Both the position numbers and the translations under genes were made by a program. From Rhodobacteraceae bacterium WD3A24 (GTDB taxonomy: Bacteria > Pseudomonadota > Alphaproteobacteria > Rhodobacterales > Rhodobacteraceae), in contig PUHN01000033.1 of assembly GCA_002967695.1 (NCBI GenBank), forward strand, positions 1-39,685: a stretch of DNA of 39,685 bases. Reading direction: 5' to 3'. This document shows positions 32,151-39,685 of this stretch, piece by piece. A model generated the notes under the pieces. The model was not told the DNA's origin. It was given only the letters and a program-made list of their open reading frames with translations, and did no database searches. The stretch's first letter is position 1. The number at the start of each line of letters is the position of its first letter.

Positions 32151-32918
32151 ATGGATCTGAGACTCGAGTCGATCACCCATCGTTACGGCGATGTCGAGGT
32201 GGTCAGGGACATCTCCCTCGACGTCCCCTCGGGGCGCATCGTGTGCATCGTCGGCCCGTCGGGCTGCGGGAAATCGACGCTGCTGCGCTTCATCGGCGGG
32301 CTGGAGCAGCCCAGCTCGGGCCGGGTGATGCAGATCGGCGAGCCGGCCGAGGACAGCATCAACCCGCTGACCTACGTCTTCCAGGATTTCGCCCTGCTGC
32401 CGTGGCGGTCGGTGGAGGGCAACATCTCGCTGATCCTGCGCGACCACGGCGTGCGCGGCGAGCGTGCCGAGCGCATCATCGCCGATGTGCTGGCCCGCAC
32501 CAAGCTCAGCGAGTTCCGCAAGGCATGGCCGCGCCAGCTGTCGGGCGGCATGAAGCAGCGTGTCGCCATCGCCCGCGCGCTGGCGGTCAATCCGGCGGTC
32601 CTGCTGATGGACGAGCCGCTCTCGGCGCTCGACAGCCAGACGCGCGAGCTTCTGATGGACGATCTCATCACGCTTTGGACGCGCCAGCCCTTCACGGGCG
32701 TCTATGTCACGCACAACCTGGCCGAGGCCACGCGGCTGGGGCACCGCATTGTCGTGCTGTCACGCCGGCCCGGCGAAATCCGCGAGATCGTCGAGATCGA
32801 CAAGCCGCTTTCGGGCCGCGACATGGCCGACCCCGATCTTGTGGCAAAGCAGAAGCACCTGTGGAACCTGATGCGCGCCGAGGCCGAGGCCGCCGACAAG
32901 GAGCTTGTCGATGAGTGA
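32151..32918 (+). CDS. ABC-transporter ATPase, NitT/TauT type
   Basis: 255 residues. It has Walker A GPSGCGKST (about 38-46), a Q-loop in VFQDFALLPW, the signature LSGGMKQR, Walker B VLLMDEPLSALD and the H-loop VTHN. It drives import of the ligand bound by the preceding protein. Its last eight bases overlap the start of the permease gene. Confidence 0.95.
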   Translation: MDLRLESITHRYGDVEVVRDISLDVPSGRIVCIVGPSGCGKSTLLRFIGGLEQPSSGRVMQIGEPAEDSINPLTYVFQDFALLPWRSVEGNISLILRDHGVRGERAERIIADVLARTKLSEFRKAWPRQLSGGMKQRVAIARALAVNPAVLLMDEPLSALDSQTRELLMDDLITLWTRQPFTGVYVTHNLAEATRLGHRIVVLSRRPGEIREIVEIDKPLSGRDMADPDLVAKQKHLWNLMRAEAEAADKELVDE

Positions 32919-33744
32919 CGCAGCGCTTTCCTCCTCCTCCTCCTCCTCCGCCGCCGCGCAGGCCCGGCCCGTGCGGTTTCGCGGCGGCGGCTTTCGGCCA
33001 CGGTCGCCGCGCTGGGTGGGGGCACTGGTCTTCGTGGTGCTGATCAGATTTCTCGAATGGGGCACGCGCGCGGGATTCATCTCCAGCCTGACCATGCCGC
33101 GCCCGTCGGAGGTGTTCGACACGCTCGTGGAACTCACGCTCAATGGCGGCATGTGGACGCATCTGGCGCCGTCCCTGTCTCGGCTCGTGGTCGGCGGCGT
33201 GATGGGCGCGCTCGCCGGGATCGCGGTGGGCGTGCTGATCGGGTTGTTCTCGGTCGTGCGGGCCGGGCTGGTGCCGCTGGTCGCCGCGCTGTTCCCTATT
33301 CCCAAGATCGCGCTCCTGCCGCTCTTCATCATCTGGTTCGGCATCGGCGAAGGGTCGAAATACGCGCTGATCGCCTTCGGCACCTTCACGCCCACGGTCG
33401 TCGCGACCTACGGCGCCGTTGACAACGTGGACCGCACGCTGATCCGCATGGGCCAGAGCTTCAGCCTGTCATGGTCCACGATCGTGCTGCGCATCGTCAT
33501 TCCCGGCGCGATGCCCGGCATCCTGTCGGGGCTCAGGGTGAGCCTTGCCATCGCCATCATCCTGCTCGTCGCCGCCGAGATGCTCGGCGCCGAATATGGC
33601 ATCGGCGCCTACATCCTCCAGGCCGGCTCGCTCTACGACCTCGAACGGCTATTCGCAGGGGTGGCGATCCTGTCGCTGCTCGGCGTGCTGATGAGCGGCG
33701 GCATCGGGATCATCGAGCGGCGCCTGCTGGGCTGGCGGTCATGA
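32911..33744 (+). CDS. ABC-transporter permease, NitT/TauT type
   Basis: 277 residues from the ATG at 32911, with AAGGAG inside the ATPase gene at 32898-32903. About six membrane helices (from residue 37 on) are seen. The coupling motif EAA-like loop (LIRMGQSFSLSWSTIVLRIVIPGAMPGILSGLRVSLA) contacts the ATPase. The N-terminus is odd: seven consecutive serines from seven TCC codons (32929-32949), followed by Ala and Arg residues. Its stop overlaps the ATG of the flavoprotein gene (ATGA). Confidence 0.94.
   Translation: MSDAALSSSSSSSAAAQARPVRFRGGGFRPRSPRWVGALVFVVLIRFLEWGTRAGFISSLTMPRPSEVFDTLVELTLNGGMWTHLAPSLSRLVVGGVMGALAGIAVGVLIGLFSVVRAGLVPLVAALFPIPKIALLPLFIIWFGIGEGSKYALIAFGTFTPTVVATYGAVDNVDRTLIRMGQSFSLSWSTIVLRIVIPGAMPGILSGLRVSLAIAIILLVAAEMLGAEYGIGAYILQAGSLYDLERLFAGVAILSLLGVLMSGGIGIIERRLLGWRS
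32929..32949 (+). repeat. (TCC)7 trinucleotide run coding seven serines
   Basis: Seven exact TCC units lie in frame at the N-terminus of the permease. Slippage here would change the serine count without a frameshift. It is the only simple repeat of this type that I saw in the window. Confidence 0.9.
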
Positions 33745-34997
33745 GCCGCCGCGCCGAGGCGGAGTATGACGTCATCGTGGCCGGTGGCGGCGCCGGCGGC
33801 GTCGGCGCGGCGCTGGGCGCGGCGCGCGCGGGCGCGCGGGTGTGTCTGGTGGAGAAATACGGCTTTCTGGGCGGCGCGGCGACGGCCTCGCAGGTGCTGG
33901 CCTATTGCGGGTTCTTCCAGCAGGGGCCCGAGCCGGTGCGGGCCGTGGCCGGCGCGGGCGAGCTGGTACTCGAGGAACTGCGCGGTCTGGGCATGGACGG
34001 CGAGGCGCATCGCTCCGAGACCACCGGCAACTGGATCATCCTGCTCAACCCCGAGGGGGTCAAGCTCGCCCTCGACCGGGTACTCGCGGCGCATGGGGTC
34101 GATGTGCTGCTCCACACGCGCGTGGCGGCCGTCTCGCGCACCTCCGAGCGGCTCGAAGCGGTGACACTCGCCGGGATGGAGGGGCGCCGCCGGATGGCGG
34201 CCGAGGCCTTCGTGGACGCGACGGGCGACGCCAATCTGTGCCTCGTCGCGGGCGTTCCGATGCGCGTGGGCGATGGCGAGGGCGGGTTGCAGGCCGTGAC
34301 CGCGCCGATCCGCGTGGGCGGCATCGACCCGGCCCACAGGATCGACCGCGAGGCGATCAAGGCCGCCATCGCACGCTACAACGCGCGCGGGCGCTACCCC
34401 GTCGCGCGCACCGATGGCGGTATCTATACCCGTGTTCCCGGCACCGGCGAGATGTGGTGGATGATCATCGACCTGCCGCTGCACGATCTGAGTTCGGCCA
34501 GCTTCACCCGCGTCGAGCAGAGCGCGCGTGCGATGGCCGCCGACTATGTCGCCCTGCTCCGGGACGAGGTGCCGGGCTTCGAGCGGGCGTTTCTCGCCCA
34601 GACCGGCCCGCAGGTCGGCATCCGCGAGACGCGCCACCCGGCCGCCCGTTACGAGATGACCGGCGAGGATATCGTCGGAGGCCGCCGGCGCGCAGACGGG
34701 GTGGCCCGGGCCGCCTGGCCGGTGGAGTTGCACGGCGACGCGGGCAAGCCCGTCTATCACTCGGTCGGCGGGGCAGGGTATGCGTCGGTCCCGCTCGACA
34801 GTCTGCGCGCGCAAGGGCTGGGCAACCTCTATCTCGCCGGGCGGGTTATCGGCGCCGACCCGGTGGCCTATGGGTCGATCCGCGTGATGGGCACGGCCTT
34901 TGCCACGGGCGAGGCCGCGGGTGTGGCCGGCGCGCTGGGCGCGACGGACGGCGTGCGCGTGGCCGGCGAACTAAGGGCGCTCGGCGCGCTCACCTGA
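33741..34997 (+). CDS. FAD-dependent oxidoreductase of the ABC-transporter operon
   Basis: 418 residues from the ATG at 33741, overlapping the permease stop by ATGA. FAD-binding GGGAGGVGAA (15-24) is followed by the acidic VEK, with the second FAD contact in NLYLAGRVIGADPVAYGSIRVMGTAFATGEAAG near the C-terminus. It resembles the FAD_oxidored (PF12831) family, whose members act on diverse substrates. Coupling to the importer points to oxidation of the imported compound, perhaps after or before the dehydrogenase-like enzyme. The substrate is unknown. Its last 27 bases overlap the convergent YeeZ-like gene. Confidence 0.87.
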   Translation: MSRRAEAEYDVIVAGGGAGGVGAALGAARAGARVCLVEKYGFLGGAATASQVLAYCGFFQQGPEPVRAVAGAGELVLEELRGLGMDGEAHRSETTGNWIILLNPEGVKLALDRVLAAHGVDVLLHTRVAAVSRTSERLEAVTLAGMEGRRRMAAEAFVDATGDANLCLVAGVPMRVGDGEGGLQAVTAPIRVGGIDPAHRIDREAIKAAIARYNARGRYPVARTDGGIYTRVPGTGEMWWMIIDLPLHDLSSASFTRVEQSARAMAADYVALLRDEVPGFERAFLAQTGPQVGIRETRHPAARYEMTGEDIVGGRRRADGVARAAWPVELHGDAGKPVYHSVGGAGYASVPLDSLRAQGLGNLYLAGRVIGADPVAYGSIRVMGTAFATGEAAGVAGALGATDGVRVAGELRALGALT

Positions 34998-35873
34998 GCC
35001 CCCGCCGGGCTGGCGGCGCGTGGTGCGGCGCATTGCGGCCAAGCCCGCCCGGTAGCTCGGGTAGGTCAGCGTGACACCCAGATCGCGCTTGATCCGCTCG
35101 TTGCGCACGCGCTTGGACTCGGCATAGAAGCTGCGCGCCATCTCCCCGAGATCGGCATCCTCGAAGGCAACTTCCGGCGGCAGAGGCAGGTCGAGCAGGC
35201 GCGCGGCCTCCGCGATCACGTCCTGCGGGGGGGCGGGGGTGTCGTCGCAGACATTGTAGACCGCGCCGGGGGCGGGCGCGGCCATGGAGGCCGCGAGAAC
35301 CTGCGCGATATCGTCCACATGGATGCGGCTGAAGACCTGCCCCGGCTTGACGATGCGCCGCGCGGTTCCCTGGCGGAGCTTTTCGAACGGGCCGCGGCCG
35401 GGGCCGTAGATGCCCGCCAGCCGGAATATGTGCAGCGGAAGGCCCGCATCGCGCGCGAGCTCGGTCCAGGCCGCTTCGGCGGCCACGCGGCGGCGGCCGC
35501 GCTCGGTGGTCGGGGCCAGCGGGCTGGTCTCGTCCACCCAGCCGCCGCCGGCGTCGCCATAGACACCCGTGGTCGAAAGATAGCCGACCCAGTGCAGATG
35601 CGTTGCCCCGGCGATCTCGCCCGCATGTGCGGCCAGAACGGGATCGCCCTGCGCATCGGGGGCGACTGAGCTGAGCAGATGCGTGGCCCGCGCAAGCGGG
35701 GCGGCGAGGCTGTCGAGCGGCCAGAGCAGCGGCTCGACCCCCTCGGCTTCGAGCCGGGCGGCCTTTTCGGGGCTCCGCGTGGTGCCGATCACACGCCAGC
35801 CCTGCGCGATGAGCCGTTCCGCCAGCGCGCGCGCCGTGTAACCGTGACCGAGGGAGAGAAGCGTCTTTTCCAT
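34971..35873 (-). CDS. NAD-dependent epimerase/dehydratase-family protein (YeeZ-like)
   Basis: 300 residues from the ATG at 35873-35871; the ribosome site is weak. The Rossmann start LLSLGHGYTARALAERL (5-21) is typical of YeeZ/extended SDR proteins. Later VGYLSTTGVYGD supplies the Ser/Thr and Tyr region and GIYGPGRGPF the substrate region. The catalytic Lys of YxxxK is not obvious, as is usual in this atypical group. The function is not established for the family. The 3' end overlaps the flavoprotein gene by 27 bases tail to tail. Confidence 0.88.
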   Translation of the reverse strand: MEKTLLSLGHGYTARALAERLIAQGWRVIGTTRSPEKAARLEAEGVEPLLWPLDSLAAPLARATHLLSSVAPDAQGDPVLAAHAGEIAGATHLHWVGYLSTTGVYGDAGGGWVDETSPLAPTTERGRRRVAAEAAWTELARDAGLPLHIFRLAGIYGPGRGPFEKLRQGTARRIVKPGQVFSRIHVDDIAQVLAASMAAPAPGAVYNVCDDTPAPPQDVIAEAARLLDLPLPPEVAFEDADLGEMARSFYAESKRVRNERIKRDLGVTLTYPSYRAGLAAMRRTTRRQPGGGSGERAERP

Positions 35874-36036
35874 GCGCGAAAGTATCGTGCGGCCAAGGCC
35901 CTCCGGCAAGGGGGCGGGTGACAGATCGCACGGATGGCCCGGCGGGCCAGTTCCCGCTTGCGGTGCGGGGGCGGGCGGTGTCACCTGTGGCCATGGCCGA
36001 CGACCCGGCCGCGACACCGCCGATGCGAGAGCCAAG

Positions 36037-37524
36037 ATGACGACCGATGCCGAGCGGACCCTGCCGCTGATGACGCCGCCCGAGTTCCGGCCCGAGGCCT
36101 TCACCGACGCCGACGCGGCGGTCGCGCGGCTGGAGGAGCTATATGACGCCGGCATCGATTTTCTGCTGGCGCGCTTCGCCGAGGTCGTCGCGGGGCAGCC
36201 GCCGCAGGCGCGCTACCGCGCCTTCTATCCCGAGATTCGCGTCGTCACCCGAAGCTATGCGCTCACCGACAGCCGGCTGGCCTATGGCCATGTGGCCGGG
36301 CCGGGCACCTATGCCACGACGGTCACCCGCCCAGGGCTGTTTCGCCATTACCTGCGCCAGCAGATCGCGCTTCTGATGGAAAACCATCGCGTGCCGGTGG
36401 TGATCGGCGTCTCGGCCACGCCAATCCCGCTGCATTTCGCCGTGGCCGCGCGCGGCGAGGTGACGGTGCCGCAGGACGGGGTGCTCGATTTCGCGCTGCG
36501 CGATGTCTTCGACGTGCCCGATCTGGTCACCACCGGCGACGAGATCGTCAATGACATGGAGGTCAAGCACCCCGACGGATCGACCCCGCTGGCGCTGTTT
36601 ACCGCGCAGCGCATCGACTATTCGCTGGCGCGGTTGTCGCATTACACGGCCACCAGCGCCGCCCATTTCCAGAACCACGTCCTGTTCACCAACTACCAGT
36701 TCTACATGGACGAGTTCGAGGCCTATGCCCGCGCCCAGCTGGCCGATCCCGACAGCGACTATACCGCGCTGGTCGGCGCGGGGGATGTCGAGATAACCGA
36801 GCCCGACGCGCCCCTGCCCGCGCCGGAGAAGGCGCCGCAGATGCCGACCTATCATCTCAAGCGTGCCCGTGGCGCGGGGGTGACGCTGGTCAATATCGGC
36901 GTGGGCCCGTCGAACGCCAAGACGGCGACCGACCACATCGCGGTGTTGCGCCCGCATGCCTGGATCATGGTCGGTCACTGCGCGGGGCTGCGCAACTCGC
37001 AGTCGCTGGGCGATTTCGTTCTGGCGCATGCCTATCTGCGCGAGGATCACGTCCTCGATGACGACCTGCCGGTCTGGGTGCCCATTCCGGCGCTGGCCGA
37101 GATCCAGATCGCGCTGCAGGAGGCGGTCGCCGAGCTTTCCCACCTGGAGGGGTTCGACGTCAAGCGCATCATGCGCACCGGCACGGTGGCCACCATCGAC
37201 AACCGCAACTGGGAGTTGCGCGACCAGTCCGGGCCGGTCCATCGGCTCAGCCTGAGCCGGGCGATCGCGCTCGACATGGAAAGCGCGACCATTGCCGCAA
37301 ACGGCTACCGGTTCCGGGTGCCCTACGGCACGCTTCTGTGCGTGTCCGACAAGCCGTTGCACGGCGAACTAAAGCTGCCCGGAATGGCGACGGATTTCTA
37401 CCGCACCCAGGTGTCGCGCCATCTTCAGATCGGAATCCGTGCCACCGAAAAGCTGCGCGAGATGCCGCTGGAGCGCATCCACAGCCGCAAGTTGCGCAGC
37501 TTCGAGGAGAAAGCCTTTCTGTAA
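36037..37524 (+). CDS. amn: AMP nucleosidase
   Basis: 495 residues from the ATG at 36037 (MTTDAERT). It hydrolyses AMP to adenine and ribose 5-phosphate in the cytoplasm. An N-terminal AMN domain (about 20-175) precedes a nucleoside-phosphorylase-like catalytic domain (about 300-475) with VGPSNAKTATDHIAVLRPHAWIMVGHCAGLR and LDMESATIAANGYRFRVPYGTLLCVSDKP; the Asp/Glu-Met-Glu segment binds the ribose. Length is close to the E. coli enzyme. An upstream in-frame extension runs through the divergent YeeZ-like gene and is not credible. Confidence 0.96.
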   Translation: MTTDAERTLPLMTPPEFRPEAFTDADAAVARLEELYDAGIDFLLARFAEVVAGQPPQARYRAFYPEIRVVTRSYALTDSRLAYGHVAGPGTYATTVTRPGLFRHYLRQQIALLMENHRVPVVIGVSATPIPLHFAVAARGEVTVPQDGVLDFALRDVFDVPDLVTTGDEIVNDMEVKHPDGSTPLALFTAQRIDYSLARLSHYTATSAAHFQNHVLFTNYQFYMDEFEAYARAQLADPDSDYTALVGAGDVEITEPDAPLPAPEKAPQMPTYHLKRARGAGVTLVNIGVGPSNAKTATDHIAVLRPHAWIMVGHCAGLRNSQSLGDFVLAHAYLREDHVLDDDLPVWVPIPALAEIQIALQEAVAELSHLEGFDVKRIMRTGTVATIDNRNWELRDQSGPVHRLSLSRAIALDMESATIAANGYRFRVPYGTLLCVSDKPLHGELKLPGMATDFYRTQVSRHLQIGIRATEKLREMPLERIHSRKLRSFEEKAFL

Positions 37525-37581
37525 AAGGGGCGCGAAAGAGGCGAAAATCGGGGGGCGATGGCAAAATTTGGCGACAGACGA

Positions 37582-37610
37582 TTGTGTCAGCCCGCCAGTT
37601 GCGTCTAGAT
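37582..37610 (+). promoter_or_regulatory. Candidate sigma-70 promoter of the HU gene
   Basis: TTGTGT (37582-37587) and CTAGAT (37605-37610) are separated by 17 bases and lie about 50 bases before the HU start codon. The -35 carries the TTG core. The match is fair, not strong. Confidence 0.45.
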
Positions 37611-37662
37611 GCGCGGCACAAGTCCGCCGATAAGCAGGGACAGTGAAGACAAGGAGACAGTG

Positions 37663-37950
37663 ATGACAAAGCCGATGACGAAAACGCAGCTCGTGGCGGC
37701 ACTCGCCGAGGAAATGGGCGCCGAGAAGAAGACTGCAAGCGCCGCACTGGACGCGCTGAGTGCAATCATCACCCGCGAGGTGTCGCAGGGGGGCGCGGTC
37801 ACGATCCCCGGCGTCGGCAAGATCGCCTGCCGTGAGCGTCCCGAGCGGACGGTGCGCAACCCCGCGACCGGCGAGCAGCTCGTCAAACCCGCCGACAAGG
37901 CGGTCAAGATGACCATCGCCAAGGCCCTAAAGGACAGCCTCAACGGCTGA
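37663..37950 (+). CDS. HU-family DNA-binding protein
   Basis: 95 residues from the ATG at 37663 with AAGGAG 6 bases upstream. The fold is the usual HU dimer: two helices (TKTQLVAALAEEMGAEKKTASAALDALSAIITREV), then beta strands with GKIACRERPERTVRNPATGEQLVKPADKAVKMTIAKALKDSLNG. The conserved arm Pro in RNPATG kinks DNA. The protein is a nucleoid component that bends DNA. It is monocistronic, with a promoter and terminator visible. Confidence 0.95.
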   Translation: MTKPMTKTQLVAALAEEMGAEKKTASAALDALSAIITREVSQGGAVTIPGVGKIACRERPERTVRNPATGEQLVKPADKAVKMTIAKALKDSLNG

Positions 37951-37991
37951 CGTGCGCCGCACGGGGGCACACACGGCGCAGCGCACGAAAC

Positions 37992-38014
37992 GAGCCGCCT
38001 GCGGGCGGCTCTTT
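37992..38014 (+). terminator. Rho-independent terminator after the HU gene
   Basis: GAGCCGCC (37992-37999) and GGCGGCTC (38004-38011) form a perfect 8-bp stem with a 4-base loop followed by TTT. It ends the HU transcript ahead of the exporter gene. Confidence 0.78.
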
Positions 38015-38042
38015 CATGAGCGCGGGCCAGGAGGAACCCGGC

Positions 38043-38927
38043 ATGAACATTCGCGCCATTGCCATGGGGCTGATCTTTGCGGTGATGTGGTCGTCGGCCT
38101 TCACCTCGGCGCGGGTCATCGTGGCGGACGCGCCGCCGTTGAGCGCCCTGACAGTACGGTTTCTGCTATCGGGACTGATCGGGGTGTGCATCGCCCGTGC
38201 GATGGGCCAGAGCTGGCGGCTCACCCCGACGCAGTGGCGCGCCACGGTCATCTTCGGGCTCAGCCAGAACGCGCTCTATCTGGGATTCAACTTCGTCGCG
38301 ATGCAGACGGTCGAGGCGTCGCTGGCCGCGATCATCGCATCGAGCATGCCGCTGCTGGTCGCCTTCGCGGGCTGGATCGCCCTGCGCGAGCGGTTGCGCC
38401 CAATGGGCATCGCCGGGCTGGTCGCCGGCTTCGCGGGGGTGACGCTGATCATGGGCGCGCGACTTGGCGGCGCCGGGGGCGATCCGTTCGGCGTGGGGCT
38501 GTGCATCGCCGCGGTGGTGGCGCTCACGCTGGCAACGCTGTCGGTGCGCGGCGCGTCCTCGGGTGGCAACATCATCATGATCGTGGGGTTGCAGATGCTG
38601 GTGGGGGCGGCGTTCCTGGCCGGGCCGGCGCTGCTGCTGGAAGCCGGCGCGACGGTGCGCCCGAGCTGGCCGCTGGCGGCGGCCTTTGTCTATACCACCC
38701 TGGTGCCGGGGCTCGCGGCGACATGGGTGTGGTTTCGGCTGGTGCGCACGATCGGTGCGGTGCGGGCGGCGACCTTCCACTTCCTCAACCCGTTCTTCGG
38801 CGTGGCCATCGCTGCGGTGTTGCTGGGCGAGCGGCTCGGCCCGCTCGACGTGGTGGGCGTGGCGATCATCATGGCCGGCATCCTGGCCGTCCAGCGAGCG
38901 CGCCGGCCCGTCGCGGCCGCGTCCTGA
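38043..38927 (+). CDS. EamA/DMT-superfamily transporter
   Basis: 294 residues from the ATG at 38043 with AGGAGG upstream; the ATG at 38016 overlaps the terminator. About ten membrane helices form two EamA repeats, with typical text MWSSAFTSARVIV at the first helix and the second-repeat signature TLVPGLAATWVWFRLVRTIGAVRAATFHFLNPFFGVAIAAVLLGE. Family members usually export amino acids or metabolites; the substrate is unknown. It faces aroC tail to tail. Confidence 0.92.
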   Translation: MNIRAIAMGLIFAVMWSSAFTSARVIVADAPPLSALTVRFLLSGLIGVCIARAMGQSWRLTPTQWRATVIFGLSQNALYLGFNFVAMQTVEASLAAIIASSMPLLVAFAGWIALRERLRPMGIAGLVAGFAGVTLIMGARLGGAGGDPFGVGLCIAAVVALTLATLSVRGASSGGNIIMIVGLQMLVGAAFLAGPALLLEAGATVRPSWPLAAAFVYTTLVPGLAATWVWFRLVRTIGAVRAATFHFLNPFFGVAIAAVLLGERLGPLDVVGVAIIMAGILAVQRARRPVAAAS

Positions 38928-38954
38928 GCGGGGGCCGGGTCGCCGCCGCAGCCC

Positions 38955-39685
38955 TCAGCCCACGGGGCCGCGTGCGCCGCCGGTCTGGGCGCGGTCGAGC
39001 AGCAGGTGATCGAGCAGAACGCAGGCCATCATCGCCTCGCCCACCGGCACGGCGCGTATACCTACGCAGGGGTCGTGACGGCCGCGGGTGACGATCTCGA
39101 CCTCCTCGCCCGTGCGGGTGATGCTGCGCCGTGGCTGGAGGATCGAGGAGGTCGGCTTGACCGCGAAACGCACGACCACATCCTGCCCCGTGGTGATGCC
39201 GCCCAGCACCCCGCCGGCCCTGTTCGACAGATAGCGCGGGCCGTCATTGCCCATGCGGATCTCGTCGGCATTGTCGGCGCCCGTCAGCGTGGCGGCGTCC
39301 ATGCCCGCGCCGATCTCCACGCCCTTGACCGCATTGATCGACATCATCGCCCCGGCCAGTTCGGCGTCGAGCTTGGCATAGACCGGCGCCCCCAGCCCCG
39401 CGGGCACGCCGCGCGCGGTGACCTCGACCACCGCGCCGACGGAATTGCCCGTCTTGCGCAACTCGTCGAGTCGCTCCGCCCAGGCGCCGGCGGCCTCTGC
39501 GTCGGGGGCCCAGAAGGGATTGCGGGCGATCTCCTCCCAGTCGAAGCGGGCGCGGTCGATCGCATGGGGGCCCATCTGCACCATGTAGCCGGTGATGCGC
39601 AGATCGGGCACGAGCCGGGCAAGCGCGGCGCGCGCCACCCCGCCGGCGGCCACGCGCGCGGCCGTCTCGCGCGCGCTGGAGCGGC
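38955..39685 (-). CDS. aroC: Chorismate synthase (N-terminus beyond window edge)
   Basis: The C-terminal two thirds, about 243 codons, are present; the gene continues off the right edge. It makes chorismate from EPSP using reduced FMN. At the edge the sequence [15 protein letters not shown] matches the conserved GGRSSARET block. Other hallmarks are the active-site region [36 protein letters not shown] and the C-terminal [18 protein letters not shown]. Chorismate synthesis is thus separate from the shikimate-dehydrogenase-like gene elsewhere in the window. Confidence 0.95.
   Translation of the reverse strand, partial: RSSARETAARVAAGGVARAALARLVPDLRITGYMVQMGPHAIDRARFDWEEIARNPFWAPDAEAAGAWAERLDELRKTGNSVGAVVEVTARGVPAGLGAPVYAKLDAELAGAMMSINAVKGVEIGAGMDAATLTGADNADEIRMGNDGPRYLSNRAGGVLGGITTGQDVVVRFAVKPTSSILQPRRSITRTGEEVEIVTRGRHDPCVGIRAVPVGEAMMACVLLDHLLLDRAQTGGARGPVG

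Noticed and set aside
30255-32744. A long minus-strand open frame opposite the GntR regulator and ABC genes
   Set aside because: Same GC-driven shadow; the plus-strand genes carry intact family motifs and ribosome sites.

Overview
The window is high-G+C DNA from an alphaproteobacterium, most likely a member of the Rhodobacterales (Roseobacter/Rhodobacter type). The basis is a complete ccoNOQP-ccoGHIS cluster with perfect FNR/FnrL boxes and a divergent universal stress gene, and the block DD-carboxypeptidase/HAD/clpS/RsmC-like/SDR/hemF. Coding density is high, genes overlap by ATGA/GTGA junctions, and no tRNA, rRNA or CRISPR was seen. Both edges cut genes: an IS5-type transposase start on the left and aroC on the right.

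Region 1 (1-4700) starts with the cut transposase. It then holds a Met/His-rich EF-hand secreted protein divergent from a probable operon: OmpR-type regulator, sensor kinase with a Met-rich periplasmic loop, SHOCT membrane protein, c-type cytochrome and secreted cupredoxin. I read this as an envelope metal (probably copper) response and redox module; a 7-bp inverted repeat lies in the divergent promoter region. Region 2 (4800-6940) holds an outer-membrane beta-barrel protein and an unrecognised secreted glycine-rich protein, each with a clear downstream terminator on the minus strand.

Region 3 (6938-15970) is microaerobic respiration: a tandem universal stress protein, then ccoN, ccoO, ccoQ, ccoP (cbb3 oxidase) and ccoG, ccoH, ccoI, ccoS (assembly and copper supply). 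Two FNR boxes lie in the usp/ccoN gap, one before ccoG, and a one-mismatch box before the glycine-rich gene. Region 4 (15978-22751) is housekeeping: a SPOR-tailed DD-carboxypeptidase, HAD phosphatase, ClpS, RsmC-like methyltransferase, an SDR lacking the catalytic lysine, HemF and a Na+/Ca2+ exchanger.

Region 5 (22787-34997) is accessory metabolism and sensing. A MarR regulator is divergent from a MobA-like 3-hydroxybenzoate 4-monooxygenase, with two identical operators between them. The monooxygenase runs into, and overlaps, the 3' end of a giant hybrid kinase with seven PAS domains. Next come a shikimate-dehydrogenase-like enzyme with an altered substrate motif, divergent from a GntR/FCD regulator, an ABC importer (binding protein, ATPase, permease) and an FAD-dependent oxidoreductase. 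This last group is the best candidate in the window for an undescribed uptake-and-oxidation pathway. Region 6 (34971-39685) returns to ordinary genes: a YeeZ-like NAD-binding protein, AMP nucleosidase, an HU protein, an EamA exporter and the end of chorismate synthase.
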